From the NCBI GenBank assembly GCA_012519025.1, contig JAAYQZ010000013.1, forward strand, positions 1 through 57,502: a stretch of 57,502 bases of DNA, in the 5' to 3' direction. The translations under genes and the position numbers were made by a program. Each line of letters starts with the position of its first letter. Position 1 is the first letter of the stretch. This document shows, piece after piece, positions 51,102 to 57,502 of this stretch. The notes below the pieces were generated by a model. That model did not search any database. It saw nothing but the letters and a program-made list of their open reading frames with translations, and had not been told where the DNA came from. This stretch comes from Bacillota bacterium. GTDB lineage: Bacteria > Bacillota > Limnochordia > DTU087.

Positions 51102-52181
51102 TCAATACCATTTGACCAATTGGACTCCGGTATAGTAATGAGTCAATATATCCCGGTAGCCGATACCGCTTAGTGCCATAGCTTGGGCACCGTATTGGGA
51201 CATTCCCACACCATGCCCATAGCCCTTAACATAAAAAATGAGACCGGTCAACTCCTCATCAACTGTAAACCAGTTGGAACGCAGACCCAATTTCTCCCTG
51301 GCTGTGCGCCCGCTCAGGCTCTGCCCCACTATTTCCATGTTTTTGACCCGGCCATCGTCGTACAACTCCAATATGATACCGGATAAAGTTGACAGTTCTT
51401 CACTTAAGTTGCTTGAAGACTCATTCGGCAAATCATAAATATCTACCTTCTGTTGTAGTTCCGCAAAAGGATATAAAGACTGGGATAGGGATTCGGGGAG
51501 CTCGAGTTTCTCCACTAGATCCTGCCAATCGATGTGGCTGGTTGTCCGATAGTAAGGGGAAATCTCCTCCCCGGGGCTAGATACTCCTTTTAGGTACGGT
51601 AATTCGTTAAAATAAGCACCAGATGACTGTGTCGCACCTCCGCTGGTGGAATGGTATGCCGCGAATATAGGTTCATTTTTATATACTAAAATTTCTCCCC
51701 TGGTTGCTTCGATGGCATTTATCAGCTGTCGGCGTTTTTGATAATAACCATACCACCCCCAGTGCTCCCTTTGGGAGGCAGGATCCTTCCAGGCCTGCCC
51801 GGTGCGAAAATCTGAGGAAATATGGGCGGTGGTCTGAACTGTGCCAGATTCCTTGGGCGGTGCTTTGATGCCCAACCGATATAAGGCATAAGTGCGAGCT
51901 GCAACCGCCTGGGCTTTGAGGGCCTCAGGATGAAAGTCGGCGGGCATCTCGCCAGCCAAAACACCAACAAGGTATTCCTCTAAATCCATATCAACGATTT
52001 GATTAAGATCTTCCCGAAACAACCGCACATTAAACTCAAATCCCCGGCGCTTTTGGGGCCGGGGACGAGTTGATGCGATCAGGCCTGGTATACCAACAAA
52101 CACCAGGGCAAAAAAAGCGATATAAAGCACTGCTTGGGTCAGTCGCGGACTGCCGAATCCCCACCCCGGACGCGGTGCCAT
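51102..52181 (-). CDS. spoIID: Stage II sporulation protein D (SpoIID)
   Basis: Lytic transglycosylase that works with SpoIIP in septal thinning and engulfment. 359 aa: a membrane anchor near residues 16-36, then the SpoIID domain (DMDLEEYLVGVLAGEMPADFHPEALKAQAVAARTYAL in parts), AAYHSTSGGATQSS, and the end GYGHGVGMSQYGAQAMA. Start ATG 52181. SpoIIP is at 10.1-11.6 kb. trxB overlaps its end in the long frame but not from its preferred start. Confidence 0.96.
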   Translation of the reverse strand: MAPRPGWGFGSPRLTQAVLYIAFFALVFVGIPGLIASTRPRPQKRRGFEFNVRLFREDLNQIVDMDLEEYLVGVLAGEMPADFHPEALKAQAVAARTYALYRLGIKAPPKESGTVQTTAHISSDFRTGQAWKDPASQREHWGWYGYYQKRRQLINAIEATRGEILVYKNEPIFAAYHSTSGGATQSSGAYFNELPYLKGVSSPGEEISPYYRTTSHIDWQDLVEKLELPESLSQSLYPFAELQQKVDIYDLPNESSSNLSEELSTLSGIILELYDDGRVKNMEIVGQSLSGRTAREKLGLRSNWFTVDEELTGLIFYVKGYGHGVGMSQYGAQAMALSGIGYRDILTHYYTGVQLVKWY

Positions 52182-52253
52182 ACTGCATCCCTCCGCACGC
52201 TGGATTTAGACCTTGTATCATATGTGTCAAAGCTTCTACATATACCGTGCTTC

Positions 52254-53468
52254 CTAGTTTGAAGGCTGCTGCGTCAGTTGGCGGGAGTTGATCAGCAAAT
52301 AACCCAAAATCGCTGTGACAATGGCCACGGCACCGACCCCGTAAAATAAACTGACCCGTTCAAAACCGATGGCGCCAAAAACCGGTGGGCCCACTGCCAC
52401 ACCAAAAAACCGCACAGTACCATATAGGGAGGTAACTACCCCTCTTTCGTCTTGGCTTGTGGCGGCCGTAATCATGGTATTTAAAGGAGGCAATACCATT
52501 CCAATGCCGATCCCGGCACCAACAACAGTAATGGGGAAAATATAACGTGCTCCAATGCACAAGGGGACAACACCAAGGCTTAGGGCTGCGATGGCCATAC
52601 CTAAAATAAGAGTCGGTTTTAAAAGGTGCTGTCTCTTTTCTAAGAAAACACCTGTGCCGTATGATGTCAGTGCCATGGCTGACACCGGTACAGCTAAGGC
52701 AAGACCCTTTTTCACACCGGCCAAATTAAACTTTTGTTCCAATACATCGGATAAATAACTCAAAAATCCAAACAAAACACCCAAGGCAATGAATCCCACC
52801 AAGAAAGCTGCTAACAAGGAAATGCCTTTTTTCTTGACAATATCACCTAAAGTTTTAAAGTATTCGCCCCAAGATTTCCCTTTCCCACCGGGGTTTGGTT
52901 CATTAAGTCCAAACCATACTAAAGCTGCGACCGGAAAGGCCAAAACACCATAAACAAAAAACGGCGCAAACCAACTTACCATCGCCACCAGGGCCCCCAG
53001 GATGGGGCTTATGACTTTGCCAAACCCGTTGGCGGCCTCAAGAAATCCTAAATGTCTTGTCAGTTTGCTGCCGGGGCTCAAATCGGCAGTCAAGGCCATC
53101 GCCAATTGGTAAGTACCTCCTGCACCAAGGCCTTGAAGGACTCTGCCAGCCAAAATCATCGGAAATGGCTTCCCCATGGTCACACTTGCTACACCGGCAA
53201 CAAGCCCACCCAGTCCATAGAGGATCAAAGCCGGCGCGATAACAATTTTGCGGCCGATGCGATCGGAAAGCATGCCGGAGAAAGGAATCAAAAGGCCTGC
53301 CGGTAGAGAAAACGCAGTCACCAGCAAGCCCACTTTCACTTGATTGATATGCAAAACTTGTTCAAACTTGGGGAAAACAGGAATCAACATGGAGTTGCCT
53401 AAAACCATTACAAACGGCACTGCCCCCAGTATAGCAAGTTCAGCCCATCCAAGCCCTTTGGAATTCAT
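52254..53468 (-). CDS. Major facilitator superfamily transporter
   Basis: 404 aa from ATG 53468 (AAAAGGAGATATTGTG upstream), about 12 membrane helices. MFS signature between helices 2 and 3 (FSGMLSDRIGRKIVI) and RVLQGLGAGGTYQLAMAL with motif B/C character. LGWAELAILGAVPFVMVLGNSMLIPVFP at the start is typical of DHA1 drug/H+ antiporters (TetA/BmrA-like group). Substrate cannot be read from sequence. A CxxC metal-binding protein gene lies 94 bases upstream, hinting at metal efflux as an alternative. Not in a resistance cassette. Confidence 0.88.
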   Translation of the reverse strand: MNSKGLGWAELAILGAVPFVMVLGNSMLIPVFPKFEQVLHINQVKVGLLVTAFSLPAGLLIPFSGMLSDRIGRKIVIAPALILYGLGGLVAGVASVTMGKPFPMILAGRVLQGLGAGGTYQLAMALTADLSPGSKLTRHLGFLEAANGFGKVISPILGALVAMVSWFAPFFVYGVLAFPVAALVWFGLNEPNPGGKGKSWGEYFKTLGDIVKKKGISLLAAFLVGFIALGVLFGFLSYLSDVLEQKFNLAGVKKGLALAVPVSAMALTSYGTGVFLEKRQHLLKPTLILGMAIAALSLGVVPLCIGARYIFPITVVGAGIGIGMVLPPLNTMITAATSQDERGVVTSLYGTVRFFGVAVGPPVFGAIGFERVSLFYGVGAVAIVTAILGYLLINSRQLTQQPSN

Positions 53469-53562
53469 CACAATATCTCCTTTTCGCTTGCTAAAATGCA
53501 ACTCAAAGATATTGTGACTTGCCTTGGCCTTAAACATACCCGGGGCGGGTTACTGACAAAAT

Positions 53563-53781
53563 CTAACCTAAAATATCACAACCGGCACCTACTATGGCTC
53601 CTTCAATGGCCTCAGTGTCCACCTGTTCCGCGTTATATGAAACTGTGACTGTGCCGCTATCAACATCCGCAGCAACTGTCTCAACACCTGATAGTTTTCT
53701 TACCATACTTTCTACAGCCCTTTTGCAGTGTGCACACCGCATACCCGTCACTCGTATAGTCTTATTTTCCAGTATCGGCAC
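53563..53781 (-). CDS. Heavy-metal-associated domain protein (CopZ-like)
   Basis: 72-aa ferredoxin-fold metal carrier, from GTG 53781 with AGGAG 8 bases upstream; the longer frame (127 aa from 53946) overlaps the SPOR gene end and lacks support. Sequence: KTIRVTGMRCAHCKRAVESMVRKLSGV, in which MRCAHC gives the Cu/heavy-metal CxxC, then VDSGTVTVSYNAEQVDTEAIEGAIVGAGCDI. Typical of copper chaperones and of the N-terminal domains of Cu ATPases. No copper ATPase gene or CsoR box is in the window. Confidence 0.87.
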   Translation of the reverse strand: MPILENKTIRVTGMRCAHCKRAVESMVRKLSGVETVAADVDSGTVTVSYNAEQVDTEAIEGAIVGAGCDILG

Positions 53782-53845
53782 TGTACTGTCTCCTAAAAGT
53801 ATAAGTTTTTCCGCTTTATCAGTAGTATGTGCCGAGCATTGCGGC

Positions 53846-54454
53846 TTAATTAGTTGCAATAATGGCAGCAGGGTACCCTTTTTCCTCAAGTTCCACACGC
53901 AGGTTCTCTGCATTGGCCCGTTCGGCAAAAGCTCCGACTTGCACACGGTGCAGGCTTCCGGATGTTACTAAAACCGGGTAACCTTGGTCTTTAAGGGCTT
54001 TGGCCAAATTTTGGGCATTGTCCGCCGATGAAAAGGCTCCAACTTGAACTCTATACAACTGCTTACTCGGTGTTGTCACTGGTGGCTTTGGAGACACTGT
54101 CCCGGTCGTGGTGGTTTCCCCACGGGAAATGGAAGATATAGCAGAAGAATCTCGCCCCTTGGATTCATCGGCCGCGGCTTCTTCCGTTTCACCGGGCAAA
54201 GACAACTCCTCTTTCTTTGCCGATGTTTCCAAAGGAGTGCCGCGAGCAGTTTCTACAACTTTTTCCCTTACTGCTTCCCCCTCCCGGGCTAGCTCTCGAT
54301 CAAGAGCACCGGTAGCGGCTTGGATTGCATATTGACCCACGATATAACCTAAAAATATTGCCACACCGGCAACAACCACTAAGGTCAGGAACAGGTAGAC
54401 TCGTTCAAACATCACATTGTTCTTTTTTCTTTTCTTTTTGCCTTTAGGAGCCAT
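53846..54454 (-). CDS. SPOR-domain membrane protein (SpoIIB position)
   Basis: 202 aa. Basic cytoplasmic tail (KGKKKRKKN), one membrane helix (about 17-42), a Glu/Ser/Thr/Pro-rich linker (SKGRDSSAISSISRGETTTTG), then a SPOR domain (about 133-200: LYRVQVGAFSSADNAQNLAKAL, then LHRVQVGAFAERANAENLR, two half-repeats) that binds denuded septal glycan. Its place after folC equals Bacillus spoIIB. This fits a septum-targeted sporulation protein, but SPOR proteins also act in vegetative division. Start ATG 54454. Confidence 0.88.
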   Translation of the reverse strand: MAPKGKKKRKKNNVMFERVYLFLTLVVVAGVAIFLGYIVGQYAIQAATGALDRELAREGEAVREKVVETARGTPLETSAKKEELSLPGETEEAAADESKGRDSSAISSISRGETTTTGTVSPKPPVTTPSKQLYRVQVGAFSSADNAQNLAKALKDQGYPVLVTSGSLHRVQVGAFAERANAENLRVELEEKGYPAAIIATN

Positions 54455-54549
54455 ACCCTACCTCCATTCGCAAACACCAAGGATCCACACATATCCGTAC
54501 ATTATCAGAAAATGCCAAACTCTGTTCTAGAAGTTTCGGCATACTGCTG

Positions 54550-55860
54550 TCAAATCCCTGCAGGAGTGCGGCTGTCCAACAAATATGCCCGCGCCTCGCC
54601 GACAAGATACAAAGAACCGCAAACACAGATTAAATCACTTGGGCATGCTTTTTTGAGCACCTGTCGGTAAGCTGAAGCAAAGCTCGGTGCTGTACATACC
54701 TCTTTCATATAGGTCCTGGCAGTTCTTGCAAGCTGTTTGGGGCTTATTGGTCTGGTGCGGCTCTGCCTTGGTGCAGTAAAGGTAATGCTGTCTGCCAAAG
54801 GTAGTATAGTTCTCAAAATAGGATCAACCAATTTCTCCCCAGTCACAGCCATGATCAAGTGCAGCTTTTTCCATGAGAAATACTCAGGTAAGCTTTCGGC
54901 AAGGGCTTGGAAACCATCTAAATTATGGCCACCGTCTAAGACTATCATCGGCCTAGTCCCAACAGCCTCCAGACGCCCCGGCCACACAGCCGCTGCCAAC
55001 CCTCTTTGGATCGCGTCAACTCTGATAGGTAAGCCTTGGCTTACCAGGTAGTGAACTGCGGCAAGTGCAGTGATTGCATTTGTGACTTGAAATAGACCAA
55101 GCATCCCGATCTGAACTTCTTGAGTTTCATTTTCCCAAGCAGCACGGAATCGGGTTCCACCGACACTAGGCACAATATCATCCACCTGATAGCCGGCCCC
55201 CACATCCACTATATATGCCCCTTGTTTCTTGGCGACCCCGCGGATAACATCGGCTGCTTCTTCTACCTGGGGGCCCATGATCACTGTACCATTTTGGGGG
55301 ATTGCAGCCGCCTTTTCACCTGCGATTAGCTGAACGGTGTCACCTAATACTTCCGTATGGTCAAGTGAGATCCGCGTAATCACGGTAAGCAGTGGATCCC
55401 CCACATGGGTGGCATCAAAGCGGCCGCCCAATCCTGCTTCTAAAACTGCGTAGTCAACTTCAGCTTCTGCAAAATGACTCAGTGCAATTGCTGTTGCTAT
55501 TTCAAACATCCCTGGTTCACCAAGCCCGAAACAATCTTTTTTAAGAGACTTTAATGCCGATTTGACCTTATCTAACGCCTGGGCCAACTCGCCATCTGTG
55601 AGCGGTATGTCGTTGACCCGTATCCGTTCATTGAATTTCTCCAAGTGAGGTGATGTGTAAAGACCGACCTTGAAGCCTGCTGCCTGCAGTATGGAAGCAA
55701 CGAATTTTGCGGTAGAGCCCTTACCATTGGTACCTAGTATATGGATTATCTTCAGTCTGTTTTCGGGGCTGCCGATAGACTTAAGGAGGTATTGGATTCT
55801 ACCCAATCCAGGCCGGCCTTTGCTGGGTCCTAAATTATTGAGGTATGTATGGAGCTCCAT
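54550..55860 (-). CDS. folC: Folylpolyglutamate synthase/dihydrofolate synthase
   Basis: Mur-ligase fold enzyme adding glutamate to folates. 436 aa, normal length. P-loop IHILGTNGKGSTAKFVASIL near residue 40-57, SPHLEKFNERIRVN, AVLEAGLGGRFDATHVGDP and ISLDHTEVLGDT are characteristic. Located directly after valS, the Bacillus order valS-folC. Followed after 95 bases by the SPOR protein. Confidence 0.97.
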   Translation of the reverse strand: MELHTYLNNLGPSKGRPGLGRIQYLLKSIGSPENRLKIIHILGTNGKGSTAKFVASILQAAGFKVGLYTSPHLEKFNERIRVNDIPLTDGELAQALDKVKSALKSLKKDCFGLGEPGMFEIATAIALSHFAEAEVDYAVLEAGLGGRFDATHVGDPLLTVITRISLDHTEVLGDTVQLIAGEKAAAIPQNGTVIMGPQVEEAADVIRGVAKKQGAYIVDVGAGYQVDDIVPSVGGTRFRAAWENETQEVQIGMLGLFQVTNAITALAAVHYLVSQGLPIRVDAIQRGLAAAVWPGRLEAVGTRPMIVLDGGHNLDGFQALAESLPEYFSWKKLHLIMAVTGEKLVDPILRTILPLADSITFTAPRQSRTRPISPKQLARTARTYMKEVCTAPSFASAYRQVLKKACPSDLICVCGSLYLVGEARAYLLDSRTPAGI

Positions 55861-55901
55861 TGCCTAGTTCCACCTCTTTTGCAATTCAATATATTTTGCC
55901 A

Positions 55902-55942
55902 AAAATATCACACCCGGCCCTCAACTGGACAAGGGCCGGGTG
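55902..55942 (-). terminator. Intrinsic terminator of valS
   Basis: Eleven-bp perfect stem CACCCGGCCCT / AGGGCCGGGTG (55942-55932 and 55921-55911 on the minus strand), 10-base loop, then TGATATTTTT. It lies 16 bases after the valS stop, between valS and folC. Confidence 0.8.
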
Positions 55943-55958
55943 GGTGATTATCAAGTTT

Positions 55959-57502
55959 TTACTTGTTTAATTGCTCAAGGCGCTCCTTAAGAGCCATTTC
56001 CTTGTCCTTCAGTTGACTTAACTTTGTCTTTTCCTTATCTACGATTTCTTTGGGCGCATTATTGACAAAGCCCTCGTTAGCCAACATACCCCGGGCTCTG
56101 GCAATTTCTTTCCCGACCGCCTCCAAATCTTTCTTGAGGCGAGTTGTTTCTTGCTGGATATCCACTAATCCGGCGATGGGCAGATATATTTCCACACCTC
56201 CGGCCACTGCTGTTAAAGCCCGTTCCGGTTTATCATTTTTTGGAGAACCGATTTCAAGTTCCCCTACCCGAGCCAGCACCTTTAGATATCCTCTATTGTT
56301 ATCCAAAAGGTCCTGCTTTGCGGCATCAGCATGGATGATGGCGCTGATTTCCCTACCGGGGGCTACTTTCTGTTCACTGCGAATGTTGCGTACAGCCCGC
56401 ACTATATCCATGATAGATGCCATCTGCTGCTCTGCATTGATACAGACACCTGCACTCTCAGGCCAATCAGCCAGCATGATGGTCTCGCCTTCATGGGGCA
56501 AATGCTGCCAAATTTCTTCAGTGATAAAAGGCATAAATGGGTGCAGCAGGCGCAAAGTGCCTTCTAAAACATACCAAAGGACGTATTGACTGACTTGTTT
56601 TGCCCCTTCACCCAACCTTCCATATAAACTGGGTTTAATCATCTCCACGTACCAGTCACAAAGCTCTGTCCAAACGAATTCATAAAGAACTCTTGCCGCC
56701 TCTCCCAAATCATAACGCTCAAGCCACCGCGTAGTTTCTTCTATAGTGGTGTGATAGCGGCTTAAAATCCACTCATCTGCCAGGCTCAAGGAGAGATCTT
56801 CCACACGCCCCTGTGGTGTGAAATCTTCCAAATTCATCAAAGCAAACCGAAACACGTTCCAAAGCTTGTTGGCGAAATTCCTGTAGGCTTCAACTTTTTC
56901 TTCACGATAGCGAGTGTCATTGCCCGGCGATGTGCCGATAATAAGACTCAACCTGAGGGCATCGGCACCAAATTGCTCAATTACATCGATGGGATCGACA
57001 CCATTGCCCAGGGATTTACTCATCTTGCGGCCTTGGGAATCTCGAACTAAACCATGTATCAGTATGTCGTGAAACGGTACTTCGTCCATGAACTCAAGAC
57101 CCATGCACATCATGCGTGCCACCCAAAAATAGATGATATCAAAGCCTGTAACCAAAACTTGTGTTGGATAAAAATGCTTGAGGGCATCAGTCTTTTCAGG
57201 CCACCCCAAGGTGGAAAAAGGCCAGAGCGCTGAACTAAACCAGGTATCCAATACATCGGATTCTTGTTCAAGCCTGGTGCTGCCGCAAACAGGACATTCA
57301 GTGGGATCAATTTTGGAAACCGTCATTTCCCCGCATTCACAATACCAGACCGGTATCCTGTGACCCCACCACAGCTGGCGGGAAATGCACCAATCCCTGG
57401 TGTTTTCCATCCAATTCAGGTAGTTTTTGCTAAAACGCTCCGGCACGAACTTTGATTGCCCATCATAAATGGCGCTGATGGCCGGTTTTGCCAAAGGTTC
57501 CA
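55959..57502 (-). CDS. valS: Valine--tRNA ligase (partial, 5' end outside window)
   Basis: Class Ia synthetase; about 514 C-terminal residues are present and the frame is open at 57502. Visible: [17 protein letters not shown]-type region ([13 protein letters not shown]), the zinc-like [45 protein letters not shown] as [20 protein letters not shown], then the anticodon domain and a C-terminal coiled-coil arm ([30 protein letters not shown] in parts), the ValRS hallmark. The N-terminal HIGH motif and editing domain lie upstream. A T-box leader may lie beyond the edge. Confidence 0.97.
   Translation of the reverse strand, partial: EPLAKPAISAIYDGQSKFVPERFSKNYLNWMENTRDWCISRQLWWGHRIPVWYCECGEMTVSKIDPTECPVCGSTRLEQESDVLDTWFSSALWPFSTLGWPEKTDALKHFYPTQVLVTGFDIIYFWVARMMCMGLEFMDEVPFHDILIHGLVRDSQGRKMSKSLGNGVDPIDVIEQFGADALRLSLIIGTSPGNDTRYREEKVEAYRNFANKLWNVFRFALMNLEDFTPQGRVEDLSLSLADEWILSRYHTTIEETTRWLERYDLGEAARVLYEFVWTELCDWYVEMIKPSLYGRLGEGAKQVSQYVLWYVLEGTLRLLHPFMPFITEEIWQHLPHEGETIMLADWPESAGVCINAEQQMASIMDIVRAVRNIRSEQKVAPGREISAIIHADAAKQDLLDNNRGYLKVLARVGELEIGSPKNDKPERALTAVAGGVEIYLPIAGLVDIQQETTRLKKDLEAVGKEIARARGMLANEGFVNNAPKEIVDKEKTKLSQLKDKEMALKERLEQLNK

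Noticed and set aside
52182-52253. Sporulation promoter before spoIID
   Set aside because: TTGACA and GATACAAG occur, but no pair fits sigma-A or sigma-E spacing well.
53563-53946. 127-aa version of the CopZ-like protein
   Set aside because: The added N-terminus overlaps the SPOR gene and has no SD; GTG 53781 has AGGAG eight bases upstream.
1-57502. CRISPR arrays, tRNA/rRNA genes, IS elements, prophage
   Set aside because: I saw no regularly spaced direct repeats, cloverleaf sequences, transposase or phage proteins on either strand.

Overview
This window is core chromosome of a spore-forming, Gram-positive-type (Bacillota) bacterium. It carries SpoIIP, SpoIID, SpoVAC/AD/AE, Gpr and a SpoIVFB-type protease, plus HrcA with a CIRCE operator, a T-box in front of leuS, Prp with an L27 that has a cleavable N-terminus, and ComEA/ComEC. 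MinE is present, a Rne/Rng nuclease sits next to the TIGR03960/TIGR03936 pair, and DUF4321 is found. Together these point to a clostridial or related deep-branching lineage rather than Bacillus; this placement is an inference from gene content. I see no phage, IS element, CRISPR array, rRNA or tRNA. I annotate 56 protein genes, two of them cut by the window ends (dnaJ and valS).

Left part (1-31 kb), nearly all minus strand, reads in transcription order proB-proA-nadD-yqeK-lytR-rsfS-methyltransferase ... leuS ... comEA-comEC-holA ... gpr-spoIIP ... lepA-hemW ... hrcA-grpE-dnaK-dnaJ. This is the ancient Bacillota yqe/com/dnaK order. Three plus-strand cassettes interrupt it: murJ with a small membrane protein (8.0-10.1 kb); a duplicated DUF1538 membrane protein with a duplicated PII-like protein, followed by rpsT (13.1-15.6 kb); and spoVAC-spoVAD-spoVAE (22.9-24.8 kb).

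Middle part (31-48 kb), all minus strand, is the cell-shape and ribosome block: mreB-mreC-mreD-mrdA-minC-minD-minE-rodA, then a SpoIVFB-type protease, the radical-SAM pair TIGR03960/TIGR03936, rng, rplU-prp-rpmA, obg and yhbY. radC, maf and a DUF4321 protein lie upstream of mreB. It parallels the Bacillus radC-mre-min-spoIVF-rplU-obg region, but with minE, rodA and mrdA added and no spoIVFA.

Right part (48-57.5 kb), all minus strand: valS (partial), folC, a SPOR-domain protein at the position of Bacillus spoIIB, a small CxxC metal-binding protein, an MFS transporter, spoIID, trxB, cysK and larE. larE-cysK-trxB forms a sulfur/thiol group closed by a terminator.

Regulatory signals read directly include the CIRCE operator and sigma-A promoter of hrcA, a lepA promoter, a complete leucine T-box (promoter, CUC specifier, T-box sequence, terminator) before leuS, a strong rplU promoter, and intrinsic terminators after rpsT, leuS, larE and valS. 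The item most worth following up is the DUF1538 plus tandem-PII pair. Others are the proB start, which lacks any normal codon ahead of the conserved N-terminal strand, and two genes (grpE, trxB) where a hairpin appears to bridge a distant Shine-Dalgarno to the start codon.
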